The notes: generated by a model not told the origin, from the sequence alone. A DNA stretch of 64,000 bases from Ectobacillus antri (GCF_003852715.1 NZ_RIAV01000003.1:124001-188000); one strand, 5' to 3'. Counted from the stretch's first letter, positions 26,085 through 35,582 are shown. Program-made: numbers and translations.

Positions 26085-27135
26085 AGGATTTTTATCATCA
26101 CGCACAATTAATATATTGGTTCCTGTATTATCAGCATTATTTGGTCTTCTAATGGGAGCAATTGTTATGCTTGTGAGTGGCTATGACCCAGTTGTAGGAT
26201 ATACGGCCCTTATTGAAGGTATGTTCGGTAACCCACGTGCTGTCGGAGAAACAATTCGTACGATGCTACCTCTTGTGTTAGCCGGTTTGTCTGTTGCATT
26301 TGCTTTCCGTACGGGGTTATTTAATATTGGAGTAGAAGGTCAATTGCTTGTTGGTTGGCTTGCTGCAGTATGGGTTGGTTATGCTTTTGAACTACCGAAA
26401 GTTATTCATTTACCATTGTCTATCCTAGTTGCTGCAGTAGCCGGAGGATTGTGGGGTTTTGTTCCTGGTTACTTAAAAGGCAAGTTTAAAGTAAATGAAG
26501 TTATTGTAACGATTATGATGAACTACGTAGCATTGTATGTGACGTATGACTTAATTAAACGTTTCCTACATGCTGGAAATGAAAAAACATATGATGTAAA
26601 AGCAAGTGCTTCTCTTGCATCACCATGGTTATCATCCATTACAGATGGCTCTCGCTTACACTGGGGAATTATCATCGTAGCGCTTGCTGCAATTGTGATG
26701 TGGTTTTTATTAGACCGTACGACTATGGGGTATGAATTAAAAGCAGTAGGATACAATCAGCATGCTTCTCATTATGCTGGTATGCAAGTGTCTCGTAACG
26801 TTATTCTTTCTATGACAATTGCTGGTGCGTTCGCCGGAATTGCCGGTTCTATGGAAGCTTTAGGTACATTCCAGTACATGACGGCAATGACAGCCTTTAC
26901 GGGGGTTGGATTTGACGGAATTGCGGTTGCACTTCTTGGCATGAACAATCCATTCGGTATTATTTTATCAGCATTATTATTCGGTGGATTAAAGAGCGCA
27001 GCTCCACAAATGAACTTCACAGCAAACGTGCCGTCTGAACTAATCAACGTTATTGTTGCGTGTATTATTTTCTTTGTCGCGTGTAGCTACGTAATTCGTT
27101 GGGCTTTAAATCGCTTTAGCAAGGAGGGCAAATAA
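26077..27135 (+). CDS. Nucleoside ABC importer permease, NupP-like
   Basis: A 352-residue integral membrane protein of the branched-chain/BPD_transp_2 family, ATG 26077 overlapping the ATPase stop. About nine hydrophobic segments are apparent, starting with ILVPVLSALFGLLMGAIVMLV. The family loop TGLFNIGVEGQLLVG lies near residue 88 and the ABC-contacting region near AGAFAGIAGSMEALG. It pairs with the following permease to form the channel. The next gene starts immediately after its stop, so the two are translated together. Equivalent to NupP (YufP). Confidence 0.92.
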   Translation: MHKGFLSSRTINILVPVLSALFGLLMGAIVMLVSGYDPVVGYTALIEGMFGNPRAVGETIRTMLPLVLAGLSVAFAFRTGLFNIGVEGQLLVGWLAAVWVGYAFELPKVIHLPLSILVAAVAGGLWGFVPGYLKGKFKVNEVIVTIMMNYVALYVTYDLIKRFLHAGNEKTYDVKASASLASPWLSSITDGSRLHWGIIIVALAAIVMWFLLDRTTMGYELKAVGYNQHASHYAGMQVSRNVILSMTIAGAFAGIAGSMEALGTFQYMTAMTAFTGVGFDGIAVALLGMNNPFGIILSALLFGGLKSAAPQMNFTANVPSELINVIVACIIFFVACSYVIRWALNRFSKEGK

Positions 27136-28095
27136 ATGAGCTTCTTGGATATTCTCGCTATTATCATACAAGGAACGTTGTATACAGCAGCCCCTCTTAT
27201 TTTCACGGCTTTAGGCGGTGTATTTAGTGAAAGATCCGGTGTTGTAAATATTGCACTGGAAGGTTTAATGCTGTTTGGTGCGTTTATTGGGATTGTAACA
27301 ACATTATTAATGTCTGATACGTGGGGCGCTGCTACGCCTTGGATTTCACTTGTAATTGCGGCTGTGGGTTGTGGTTTGTTTGCATTGCTTCATGCAGTTG
27401 CTTCTATTACTTTTAAAGCTGATCAAGTTGTTAGTGGCGTGGCAATTAACTTCTTGGCGCTTGGATTAACAGTATTTGCTATTAAAAAGATATTTGGAAA
27501 AGGACAAACGGACGTAATTCAATATCGTGTTGATAAAATGGATATACCTGTTCTTTCTGATATTCCGGTAATTGGAAAGTTGTTCTTTACGTCAATTCCA
27601 TTAACATCATATATTGCCATTGCTATGGTATTTTTAGTATGGTATATCATCTATAAAACGCCATTTGGTCTACGTCTTCGTGCGGTGGGAGAGCATCCGA
27701 TGGCGGCAGATACAATGGGTATCAACGTATATAAAATGCGTTACACTGCCGTTGTTATTTCTGGTATGTTTGCGGGTCTTGGTGGTGCAGTGTTCGCAAC
27801 ATCTATTTCTAACAACTTTTCAGGTGGTACAATTGCAGGCCAAGGCTTCCTTGCGCTGGCAGCTATGATTTTTGGTAAATGGCATCCGATTGGTGCACTC
27901 GGAGCAGCATTGTTCTTCGGGTTTGCACAGTCTCTGGGAGTAACAGGTGGTACACTGCCACTGCTACAAAATATTCCACCAGTAATTTTAATTATTCTTC
28001 CCTATGTGTTAACCATTTTTGCGCTGGTAGGTTTTGTAGGACGCTCTGAAGCTCCTAAAGCATTAGGTGCACCGTACGAAAAAGGAAAACGCTAA
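27136..28095 (+). CDS. Nucleoside ABC importer permease, NupQ-like
   Basis: A 319-residue partner permease of the same family, ATG 27136 directly after the previous stop with AAGGAGGGC inside the upstream gene. The motif RSGVVNIALEGLMLFGA matches the permease loop, and PFGLRLRAVGEHPMAADTMGI the coupling helix segment. Around eight membrane helices are likely. It completes a binding protein, ATPase, two-permease importer (NupNOPQ-like) that brings purine nucleosides into the cell. A terminator follows. Confidence 0.92.
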   Translation: MSFLDILAIIIQGTLYTAAPLIFTALGGVFSERSGVVNIALEGLMLFGAFIGIVTTLLMSDTWGAATPWISLVIAAVGCGLFALLHAVASITFKADQVVSGVAINFLALGLTVFAIKKIFGKGQTDVIQYRVDKMDIPVLSDIPVIGKLFFTSIPLTSYIAIAMVFLVWYIIYKTPFGLRLRAVGEHPMAADTMGINVYKMRYTAVVISGMFAGLGGAVFATSISNNFSGGTIAGQGFLALAAMIFGKWHPIGALGAALFFGFAQSLGVTGGTLPLLQNIPPVILIILPYVLTIFALVGFVGRSEAPKALGAPYEKGKR

Positions 28096-28126
28096 AAACT
28101 CGCACTTTGTGCGAGTTTTTTCTTTT
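28095..28126 (+). terminator. Nucleoside transporter operon terminator
   Basis: AAAACTCGCAC, loop TTT, GTGCGAGTTTTTTC form an intrinsic terminator starting at the stop codon of the last permease. Confidence 0.92.
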
Positions 28127-28216
28127 TTCACATATACTAAAAATACGTTAGAAATTTGCCAAGTTCATGCAAGGAAATGTATATTGAAGAAGAATATGTA
28201 TATAAGGAGGAGTAAG

Positions 28217-29479
28217 ATGGAACAGCAAACACAAATAGCTGGTTTACGTGTACATACAGTTGCTACTACGAAATACAAAACGAATACACTTGTACTGCGA
28301 ATGAAGGCCCCCTTATCGGAGGAAACAGTTACACAGCGTGCCTTATTGCCATATGTATTACAAAGTGGTACAAAAACGTTTCCAACCGTGAAGCTCATTA
28401 GACAGCATCTTGAAGATTTATATGGTGCTTCTTTAGGAGTAGATGTCAGTAAAAAGGGTGAATATCACATTATTTCTTTTTATATGGACGTTGCAAACGA
28501 AGTGTATTTACAAGATGCCCCTCTTCTTCTAGAAAAGGCGATTGAAATGCTAGCTGAATTAATTTTACACCCGATAACGGAAGGTGACGTGTTTGTCCCA
28601 TCCATTGTTGAAAGTGAAAAGCGGTCTTTATTACAGCGTTTGGAATCCGTGTATGATGATAAAATGCGTTATGCGAATGATCGATTGCTAGAGGAAATGT
28701 GTCAAAATGAGGTATATCGATTTAACGCAAACGGTATAAAAGAAAAAATTGCCGAGATTACACCGGCTTCTTTATTTTCGTATTATCAGCAAGTGTTGAG
28801 AGAGGACTGCTTAGATTTGTATGTGATTGGTGATGTTAATGAATCTGTGACAACTTTAATTCAAAAATATTTCACACTACCTGCACAACGAAAGCAGCAT
28901 TGTAGAGTTACTATATCACCTTCTAAACAAGTATCAGAACGAGAAGTAATTGAGAAGCAGGATTTAAAACAAAGCAAATTGCATATAGGCTATCGTACCC
29001 ATGTTACATATAAAGATAAAGACTACTTCCCGCTTCAAGTATTCAACGGTCTATTTGGAGGATTCTCTCACTCTAAACTATTTATCAATGTGCGGGAAAA
29101 AAATAGCCTTGCATATTACGCCGCATCTCGTTATGAAAGCCATAAAGGACTTTTGTTTGTTATGTCAGGCATTGAAGCTAAAAATTATCAAAAAGCTGTT
29201 TCCATTATCAATGAGCAACTAGAAGCAATGCGAAACGGAGATTTTACAGAGCAAGAACTGCAGCAAACCAAAGCAGTAATTAATAATCAAATTCTTGAAA
29301 CGATTGATACACCGAGGGGACTAGTTGAAATGCTATACCATAATGTTGTAGCGGATTACGAACGCCCAATTGCCAAATGGGAGGAAGCAATTCATAATGT
29401 AACAAAAGAGGAAGTAATTGCAGTAGCAAAAAAGATAGAGATTGACACGGTTTACTTGCTGCAAGGGGAGGATGTGTAA
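28217..29479 (+). CDS. ymfF: M16 peptidase-like protein YmfF (no zinc motif)
   Basis: A 420-residue M16-fold protein, ATG 28217 behind AAGGAGGAG; the frame open from 28067 has no signals. The two M16 lobes are recognisable (SLGVDVSKKGEYHIISF, LDLYVIGDV, YFPLQVFNGLFGGFSHSKLFINVREKNSLAYYA), but the HxxEH zinc motif that should occur in the first 80 residues is absent, so it is likely the non-catalytic partner of YmfH. The two genes are two bases apart. In B. subtilis the pair is known from albFE-like and ymf peptidases; a substrate is not known. Confidence 0.92.
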   Translation: MEQQTQIAGLRVHTVATTKYKTNTLVLRMKAPLSEETVTQRALLPYVLQSGTKTFPTVKLIRQHLEDLYGASLGVDVSKKGEYHIISFYMDVANEVYLQDAPLLLEKAIEMLAELILHPITEGDVFVPSIVESEKRSLLQRLESVYDDKMRYANDRLLEEMCQNEVYRFNANGIKEKIAEITPASLFSYYQQVLREDCLDLYVIGDVNESVTTLIQKYFTLPAQRKQHCRVTISPSKQVSEREVIEKQDLKQSKLHIGYRTHVTYKDKDYFPLQVFNGLFGGFSHSKLFINVREKNSLAYYAASRYESHKGLLFVMSGIEAKNYQKAVSIINEQLEAMRNGDFTEQELQQTKAVINNQILETIDTPRGLVEMLYHNVVADYERPIAKWEEAIHNVTKEEVIAVAKKIEIDTVYLLQGEDV

Positions 29480-29480
29480 G

Positions 29481-30767
29481 GTGGAGAAAATTTCATTTGA
29501 ACAACTTAAAGAAGAATTATTTTACGAAAAGCTACCAAATGGCTTAGATGTATATATTCTGCCAAAGCAAGGATTTAATAAAACGTTTGCTACATTTACA
29601 ACAAAATACGGTTCCATTGATAACGTGTTTGTTCCAATAGATGGAACAGAAAAGGTACAAGTGCCGGACGGCATTGCGCATTTTTTAGAGCACAAGTTAT
29701 TTGAAAAAGAAGACCATGATGCATTTCAGCTTTTCAGCAAACAAGGTGCTTCATCGAATGCCTTTACATCGTTTACAAGAACAGCCTACTTATTTTCGTG
29801 TACATCAAATGTTGATGTCAACTTAAATACATTGCTGGATTTTGTGCAAGCACCATATTTTACGGAAGAAACTGTAGAAAAAGAAAAGGGTATTATCGGA
29901 CAGGAAATTCAAATGTATCAAGACAATGCAGACTGGCGCTTGTATTTTGGATTAATTGATGCTTTGTATCAAAAACATCCTGTTAAAATAGACATAGCAG
30001 GTACAATCGACTCTATAAGCAAAATTACAAAAGATTCTTTATATGAATGCTATCACACATTTTATCACCCAAGTAATATGTTGTTATTTGTTGTTGGTCC
30101 GGTCGATGTAGAAGATACAATGGAGTTGGTACGCCGTAATCAAGCTGCTAAGAAATATGAAGATCAACCCCCAATTCAACGTTTTTTTGAGAGTGAACCT
30201 GAAGAAGTAAATGAAAAGAAAAAAGTTATTCCCATGACTGTACAAACGCCTAAATGTTTGGTAGGTTTAAAAGCGAAGAAGTCAAATAAAACAGGTCGAG
30301 CTTTATTAAAGCAAGAAATTACGTTGACGCTCTTAATGGATTGTTTATTCGGTAAAGGTTCTAATAATTATGAGGACCTTTATAATAATGGTTTAATTGA
30401 CGATACATTTTCTTATGATTATACAGAAGAGAGTAACTTTGGTTTTGCAATGGTGGGAGGCGATACAAAGTATCCTAATGAATTGGCTGAAAAGCTAACA
30501 TCCATTCTATTGCACACAGATTATAATAGCTTATCGGAACAGACGCTCGAACGGGCAAAGAAAAAGAAAATAGGCGGCTTTTTACGTTCTTTAAATTCTC
30601 CGGAATATATCGCAAATCAATTTACACGTTATGCGTTTAACGAATCAAGTTTATTTGATGCGTTAGCAGTTTTGGAGGAAATTTCAAGTTCGGATCTAAA
30701 GCAAGCTGCCAAGGAATTTGTTGATGAAAAAAGATTGAGTGTTTGTCAGGTCGTACCTAAGGCATAA
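29481..30767 (+). CDS. ymfH: M16 zinc peptidase YmfH
   Basis: A 428-residue metallopeptidase starting at GTG 29481, with GGGGAGGA in the end of ymfF 8 bases upstream. The zinc motif HFLEH is at residues 67-71 in VPDGIAHFLEHKLFEKED, and EKGIIGQEIQMY supplies the distal Glu. The C-terminal lobe holds LLMDCLFGKGSNNYEDLYNNGLIDDTFSYDY, typical of the family. With catalytically empty YmfF it should form an M16 heterodimer, like the two-subunit processing peptidases. Downstream is an SDR gene behind a terminator-like hairpin. Confidence 0.94.
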   Translation: MEKISFEQLKEELFYEKLPNGLDVYILPKQGFNKTFATFTTKYGSIDNVFVPIDGTEKVQVPDGIAHFLEHKLFEKEDHDAFQLFSKQGASSNAFTSFTRTAYLFSCTSNVDVNLNTLLDFVQAPYFTEETVEKEKGIIGQEIQMYQDNADWRLYFGLIDALYQKHPVKIDIAGTIDSISKITKDSLYECYHTFYHPSNMLLFVVGPVDVEDTMELVRRNQAAKKYEDQPPIQRFFESEPEEVNEKKKVIPMTVQTPKCLVGLKAKKSNKTGRALLKQEITLTLLMDCLFGKGSNNYEDLYNNGLIDDTFSYDYTEESNFGFAMVGGDTKYPNELAEKLTSILLHTDYNSLSEQTLERAKKKKIGGFLRSLNSPEYIANQFTRYAFNESSLFDALAVLEEISSSDLKQAAKEFVDEKRLSVCQVVPKA

Positions 30768-30790
30768 GCATCCATTACGGATGCTTTTTA
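30766..30790 (+). terminator. ymfH terminator or attenuator
   Basis: AAGCATCC (30766-30773) and GGATGCTT (30779-30786) with TTTA after it. Only 17 bases before the ymfI ATG, so partial read-through is likely. Confidence 0.65.
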
Positions 30791-30807
30791 CATGTAAGGA
30801 GGCATAT

Positions 30808-31518
30808 ATGAAGTACGCACTTATTACAGGGGCAAGTGGAGGAATCGGAGGAGCAATTGCCAGACAGCTAGCTGCTGAAGGATATCAACTATATCTACAT
30901 TACCATACAGGAAAAGAAAAAGCGGAGAAACTATTACAGGAATTGGGGCAGGGGCATATCTTAATTAACGGTGATTTATCGCACCCAGATGGTGCAAAGC
31001 ACATACAATTGCAATTGCACCATCCACTAGATATCATTGTATACGCGGCTGGTAAAAGCGTATTTGGATTGGTTCAAGATATTTCAAACAATGAATTAGA
31101 TGCGATGGTGCGCATGCAGGTTACCAATTTATATCAGTTGGTGACAATTTTATTACCTGATATGATTTCTAAAAAACAAGGGCAAATTATTGTTATCTCT
31201 TCCATTTGGGGACAGGTAGGAGCTTCTTGTGAAGTACTGTATTCTACTGTCAAAGGAGCGCAAAATACATTTGTAAAAGCATTAGCCAAAGAGGTTGCAC
31301 CCAGTGGGATACGAGTAAACGCAGTTGCTCCAGGTGCTATAGAAACCGAGATGCTACATATATTTTCCGAAGATGAAAAAAATGAAATTGCCGAGGAAAT
31401 ACCAATGGGCCGCCTAGGGCAAGCAGAAGAGGTAGCGAATGTGGTTTCATTTTTATTGTCTCCTAAGGCTTCTTATATCACAGGGCAGATTATCGCTGTA
31501 AATGGTGGATGGTATTAA
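30808..31518 (+). CDS. ymfI: Short-chain dehydrogenase/reductase YmfI
   Basis: A 236-residue classical SDR oxidoreductase. ATG 30808 has AAGGAGGC upstream; the longer frame from 30739 lacks one. The NAD(P) motif ALITGASGGIGGAIARQL opens the protein. The structural NNAG-type segment reads IVYAAGKSVFG. The catalytic set is Ser in ISSIWGQVG, then Tyr-x3-Lys as YSTVKGAQ. The end (SYITGQIIAVNGGWY) is typical of FabG-like enzymes. Its real substrate is unknown; synteny with B. subtilis ymfI is complete. Confidence 0.93.
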   Translation: MKYALITGASGGIGGAIARQLAAEGYQLYLHYHTGKEKAEKLLQELGQGHILINGDLSHPDGAKHIQLQLHHPLDIIVYAAGKSVFGLVQDISNNELDAMVRMQVTNLYQLVTILLPDMISKKQGQIIVISSIWGQVGASCEVLYSTVKGAQNTFVKALAKEVAPSGIRVNAVAPGAIETEMLHIFSEDEKNEIAEEIPMGRLGQAEEVANVVSFLLSPKASYITGQIIAVNGGWY

Positions 31519-31583
31519 TACATAATATCGGTTAGAAATGTGCATAGTAGTATTGAATCTATTTGAAAGGTGAGGTGTTACCT

Positions 31584-31835
31584 GTGTCTGTATTAGATAA
31601 TTTTGACCAATGGAAATCATTTTTGGGTGAGCGTTTGGATCAAGCCGAAGGTAAAGGATTAGATCATAATTATGTATCTGAAATGGCTTATCGAATTGGC
31701 GATTATTTAGCAAACGAAGTAGAGCCGCGCAACGATGAAGAACGCGTGTTGGCCGAACTTTGGAAAGTGGCGGATGAGCAAGAGCAGCATACTATTGCGA
31801 ATCTAATGATTAAGCTTGTACAGCATCAACGTTAA
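31584..31835 (+). CDS. ymfJ: DUF3243 protein YmfJ
   Basis: An 83-residue, acidic, probably helical protein. I choose GTG 31584 since AAAGGTGAGGTG lies just upstream; TTG 31563 would fall on that site. SVLDNFDQWKSFLGERLDQAEG opens the protein and VLAELWKVADEQEQHTIANLMIKLV ends it, the DUF3243 pattern. Members are found in Bacillales only, and function is unknown. No membrane segment or signal peptide is visible. A terminator follows. Confidence 0.9.
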   Translation: MSVLDNFDQWKSFLGERLDQAEGKGLDHNYVSEMAYRIGDYLANEVEPRNDEERVLAELWKVADEQEQHTIANLMIKLVQHQR

Positions 31836-31860
31836 AAGAGGGGGGGAGCCTCCTCTTTTC
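31833..31860 (+). terminator. ymfJ terminator
   Basis: AAAAGAGG and CCTCTTTT pair around a G-rich loop and CTTTG follows; it overlaps the ymfJ stop. Confidence 0.75.
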
Positions 31861-31999
31861 TTTGTTTTGAACACAAAAATGATAATGCTTACATGAATAA
31901 TGCTTTGTATTTGGAATATCGGATTTGTAATTTCACTTTTCTATTCAGGAAAAATCATATAAGATAGTAGATAGTTAGTAGGCAAGGGGAGTGTTTGAG

Positions 32000-32785
32000 A
32001 TGATCGAATGGTACTTTGAGTATGAGATACATAAGAATCGACCCGGCTTGCTTGGCGATGTCTCTTCGCTAATCGGGATGCTTGGCATTAATATTGTGAC
32101 AATTAATGGTGTAGATAACTCTAGACGGGGTTTATTGCTTCGAGGAGAAAACCGTGAGCAAATTGCGCGTCTTGAATCAATTCTGAATACGATGGATAAT
32201 ATAACGGTAACGAAGTACCGCGAACCGAAACTTAGAGATCGGTTGGCGGTGCGACATGGTAGATACATACAAAGAGATGCTGATGATAAGAAAACATTTC
32301 GATTTGTTCGTGATGAATTAGGATTATTGGTTGATTTTATGGCTGAGTTAATGAAAAAGGAGGGGCATAAATTAATTGGCATACGTGGCATGCCGCGAGT
32401 CGGCAAAACGGAATCCATTGTAGCAGCAAGCGTTTGCGCAAACAAAAGATGGCTTTTTGTATCTTCTACATTAATCAAGCAAACGATTCGAAGTCAACTT
32501 ATTCAAGATGAATATAGCGAAAATAACATTTTTATTTTAGATGGCATTGTCTCAACAAAGCGAGCAAACGAAAGACATTGGCAGCTTGTACGAGAGATTA
32601 TGCGCATCCCAGCAACAAAAGTGGTGGAGCACCCAGATATCTTTGTAGCCCAGTCTGAATATACATTGGACGACTTTGATTACATTATTGAGTTACGTAA
32701 CGACGATGATGAAGAGATTACATATCATTTGGTGGATGATATTGAGCTAAATACAAGGAATAATTTTTCCATGTTCGATTTTTAA
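32000..32785 (+). CDS. ymfK: DUF3388 protein YmfK (ACT-like domain plus P-loop)
   Basis: A 261-residue protein; ATG 32000 has AGGGGAG 8 bases upstream, unlike GTG 31991. Residues 1-70 look like an ACT-type domain (HKNRPGLLGDVSSLIGMLGINIVTING), and GIRGMPRVGKTESI at about 127-140 fits a P-loop NTPase Walker A with Gly130 and Lys136-Thr137. DNIFILDGIV may be the Walker B strand. The C-terminal acidic segment is NDDDEEITYHLVDDIE. Function is unknown; regulation of the neighbouring morphogenesis genes by a small ligand is only speculation. Confidence 0.88.
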   Translation: MIEWYFEYEIHKNRPGLLGDVSSLIGMLGINIVTINGVDNSRRGLLLRGENREQIARLESILNTMDNITVTKYREPKLRDRLAVRHGRYIQRDADDKKTFRFVRDELGLLVDFMAELMKKEGHKLIGIRGMPRVGKTESIVAASVCANKRWLFVSSTLIKQTIRSQLIQDEYSENNIFILDGIVSTKRANERHWQLVREIMRIPATKVVEHPDIFVAQSEYTLDDFDYIIELRNDDDEEITYHLVDDIELNTRNNFSMFDF

Positions 32786-32806
32786 GGAAGTATCGAGGTG
32801 TTTGTA

Positions 32807-33682
32807 TTGGAACTAGGACAAAAATTACAGGAAGCCAGACAAACAAAGGGTTTGTCATTAGATGAATTGCAAGAGATTACGAAGATTCAAAAGCGATATC
32901 TCACCAGTATAGAAGAAGGAAAGTTGCATATCTTGCCGGGAGAGTTTTACGTAAGAGCGTTTATTAAGCAATATGCAGAAGCTGTTGGACTAGATGCGGA
33001 AATGTTGCTAGAAGAGCATAAGAATGAATTACCCCTCCCTCCTGCTTCACACGATATAACGCAATTGTCACGTGTTCGTAAGTCGAGGGAGGCGGTTTCT
33101 ACAGCCGCTTCAAATAAGTTTATGGATTATATGCCAAAAGTATTTATCACTCTTATTGTACTTGCGGTATGTGTAGGTGTTTGGCTTGTATTTCAGGCTT
33201 TAGCGAATAAAGAGGAAAGTACAGCTATACCTGAGGTAACAAAAGCACAGGTAGAGAAAGCGGAAAATTCACCGTTAGATAAAAAAGAAGAGCCTAAAGA
33301 AGAGGTAAAGAAGGAAGAAGCTCCTGTTGCACCTCCACAGCCAGTACAAGAGCTAAAGGTAATCGAAACATCCGGTAAAATAGCTACGATGGAACTTCGC
33401 AACAATACGGCAATGATTGTTGAGTTAACAGCTAAAGGACGCGCATACATCGATATAAAAGATGGTTCAGGAAAACTGATTATAAGCAAAACGTTACAAC
33501 CTGGAGAAACATTGCAACAGGATTTGTCCGCACAAGATACGATGCGCTTAAATGTTGGAAGTACACCGAATACTGACATTAAAATTAACGGTCAGGCAGT
33601 TTCGTATCCGCAAGATCCTACAAAATATTATCATCAAATTTTACTGATTAAAAATTTGCGGACAGCGCAATCTGCACAATAG
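32807..33682 (+). CDS. rodZ: Cell-shape protein RodZ (YmfM)
   Basis: A 291-residue membrane protein. TTG 32807 has GAGGTG 7 bases upstream; GTG 32798 overlaps that site. Residues 1-70 form a helix-turn-helix (HTH_25): GQKLQEARQTKGLSLDELQE then TKIQKRYLTSIEEGKLHILPG. A transmembrane helix VFITLIVLAVCVGVWLVFQAL lies near residue 115. A Pro/Lys/Glu-rich linker and a C-terminal DUF4115 domain follow. RodZ connects MreB cytoskeleton to the elongation machinery. Next comes pgsA, as in B. subtilis ymfM-pgsA. Confidence 0.93.
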   Translation: MELGQKLQEARQTKGLSLDELQEITKIQKRYLTSIEEGKLHILPGEFYVRAFIKQYAEAVGLDAEMLLEEHKNELPLPPASHDITQLSRVRKSREAVSTAASNKFMDYMPKVFITLIVLAVCVGVWLVFQALANKEESTAIPEVTKAQVEKAENSPLDKKEEPKEEVKKEEAPVAPPQPVQELKVIETSGKIATMELRNNTAMIVELTAKGRAYIDIKDGSGKLIISKTLQPGETLQQDLSAQDTMRLNVGSTPNTDIKINGQAVSYPQDPTKYYHQILLIKNLRTAQSAQ

Positions 33683-33705
33683 TCATCGCATGCGATGACT
33701 ATTTT
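33680..33705 (+). terminator. rodZ terminator-like palindrome
   Basis: TAGTCATCGCATGCGATGACTA is a perfect 22-base palindrome followed by TTTTC, overlapping the rodZ stop; partial termination before pgsA is likely. Confidence 0.65.
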
Positions 33706-33741
33706 CAATGAAATTGGTTTTGAAACAATGGAGGAGTAATC

Positions 33742-34329
33742 GTGAATATACCTAATAAAATCACCTTATCAAGAATTTTTTTAATTCCTTTGTTTATGCT
33801 TGTTATGTTGGTTCCGTTTGAATGGTCAAATCGTATTATAGGTCCGAATGATTTAACACTAAGTCATCTTATTGGAGCGTTAATTTTCATTTTTGCATCA
33901 GCCACAGATTGGGTAGACGGCTATTATGCACGTAAATATAATTTGGTGACTAATTTCGGGAAGTTTTTAGATCCGTTAGCCGATAAATTGCTAGTAGCCG
34001 CTGCTCTTATTATACTTGTAGAATTGCCGGAGCCCTTTCATGCTCCTTCGTGGATGGTCATTATTATCATAAGCCGTGAGTTTGCTATTACAGGGTTACG
34101 TTTAATCTTAGCAGGAACAGGAGAAGTTGTGGCCGCTAACATGCTCGGTAAAATTAAAACATGGACGCAGATTGTAGCTATCTCAGCATACCTATTACAT
34201 GATGTGCCTCTTCATTGGCTACCGTTTTCTGTAGCTAATATATCTATGTGGATTGCTGTTGTCTTTACTGTGATATCCGGATGGGATTACTTTTGGAAGA
34301 ATCGCGCTGTTTTTGTTAATTCCAAATAG
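33742..34329 (+). CDS. pgsA: CDP-diacylglycerol--glycerol-3-phosphate 3-phosphatidyltransferase
   Basis: A 195-residue integral membrane enzyme of phosphatidylglycerol synthesis, starting at GTG 33742 behind GGAGGAG. The CDP-alcohol phosphotransferase motif is complete: DWVDGYYARKYNLVTNFGKF then LDPLADKL, with the conserved Asp residues. Four or more membrane segments are apparent. NIPNKITLSRI at the start is typical of PgsA. It lies 12 bases from cinA, and both may share the rodZ promoter. Confidence 0.97.
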   Translation: MNIPNKITLSRIFLIPLFMLVMLVPFEWSNRIIGPNDLTLSHLIGALIFIFASATDWVDGYYARKYNLVTNFGKFLDPLADKLLVAAALIILVELPEPFHAPSWMVIIIISREFAITGLRLILAGTGEVVAANMLGKIKTWTQIVAISAYLLHDVPLHWLPFSVANISMWIAVVFTVISGWDYFWKNRAVFVNSK

Positions 34330-34341
34330 GGGGAATGTATT

Positions 34342-35568
34342 GTGAACGCCGAGATTATCGCGGTTGGCACCGAATTATTATTAGGACAAATCTTAAACAC
34401 AAATGCAAAGTTTCTTTCGCAAAAATTAGCATCTATTGGTGTTAATGTTTATTTCCAAACTGTTGTAGGAGATAATGCTGAACGACTTTCTTCAGCTATT
34501 GCCGTTGCACAGCAACGAGCGGATGTTTTAATTTTTACGGGGGGATTAGGACCGACCAAAGATGATTTAACAAAAGAAACTATCGCCAATGCTGCAGGAG
34601 TCAAGCTGGTATATGATGAACCAGCTATGGATGCAATTGCTGCTTATTTCACCAAAACGGGCCGAGCTTTTACAGAAAACAATAAAAAACAGGCACTTGT
34701 ACTAGAAGGGGCGGTTGTTTTTCCGAACGATTTTGGTATGGCGCCCGGTATGGCATTGGCTGCAGGTGGCAAATTATATGTTTTGTTACCAGGACCGCCG
34801 AAAGAAATGATTCCTATGTATGAACGATATGTAGAACCATATCTAATCCAATTAGGATCTACAGGGAATTTGTACTCACGTGTATTACGTTTTTTTGGCA
34901 TTGGGGAATCACAGCTAGAAGATGTATTACAAGATATTATTGATGCCCAAACCAATCCCACCATTGCTCCCCTTGCTGCTGAAGGAGAAGTAACGCTTCG
35001 ATTGACGGCTAAGGCTACAACTGAAATAGAAGCACATGAGCTACTTAATAAAACTGAGCAGCAAATTTTAGAAAGGGTAGGGTCTTTTTTCTACGGTTAT
35101 GATAATGAATCCCTGCATACTAAGGTTATTGATTTACTACAGGCAAAAGGATATACGCTTTCGTGTGCAGAAAGTTTAACTGGCGGTATGTTTGCTGCCA
35201 AGATAACAGACGTACCGGGTGTTTCCTCTTGTTTTAAAGGCGGTGTACAGTGCTATGACAGGTCTGTAAAAGAAAAGCTACTTGGTATTCCGGCTGATAT
35301 GCAAGTAGTCAGTTCACAATGTGCAGGTTTACTTGCTACAAATGTCCTTACACTTTTGCAAAGTGATGTGGGCATCAGTTTTACAGGTGTGGCAGGACCA
35401 GAACCGTTAGAAAACCAAGCGCCTGGAACCGTACATATTGGTGTAGCAATCAAAGGGAAACATACAGAAACATTTTCGTTAAAGCTTGGAGGCAACAGAA
35501 TTCTTGTAAGAGAAAGAGCTGTCAAATATGGTTTATACTATCTATTAAAACGACTGGAAGAGTGCTAA
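34342..35568 (+). CDS. cinA: CinA family protein (competence/damage-inducible)
   Basis: A 408-residue protein, GTG 34342 behind AGGGGGAATG. The N-terminal molybdopterin-binding-like domain begins [20 protein letters not shown], and includes [15 protein letters not shown] and LLPGPPKEM. The C-terminal CinA domain, related to NMN deamidases, reads [21 protein letters not shown] and ISFTGVAGP. Catalytic activity in Bacillus is not proven. It is upstream of recA; here 567 bases with their own LexA-type site separate the two, so cinA-recA cotranscription is unlikely. Confidence 0.95.
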   Translation: MNAEIIAVGTELLLGQILNTNAKFLSQKLASIGVNVYFQTVVGDNAERLSSAIAVAQQRADVLIFTGGLGPTKDDLTKETIANAAGVKLVYDEPAMDAIAAYFTKTGRAFTENNKKQALVLEGAVVFPNDFGMAPGMALAAGGKLYVLLPGPPKEMIPMYERYVEPYLIQLGSTGNLYSRVLRFFGIGESQLEDVLQDIIDAQTNPTIAPLAAEGEVTLRLTAKATTEIEAHELLNKTEQQILERVGSFFYGYDNESLHTKVIDLLQAKGYTLSCAESLTGGMFAAKITDVPGVSSCFKGGVQCYDRSVKEKLLGIPADMQVVSSQCAGLLATNVLTLLQSDVGISFTGVAGPEPLENQAPGTVHIGVAIKGKHTETFSLKLGGNRILVRERAVKYGLYYLLKRLEEC

Positions 35569-35582
35569 ACTCTTCCTTTTTT
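35556..35582 (+). terminator. cinA terminator
   Basis: GGAAGAGT (35556-35563), loop, ACTCTTCC then TTTTTT, overlapping the cinA stop codon. Confidence 0.88.
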
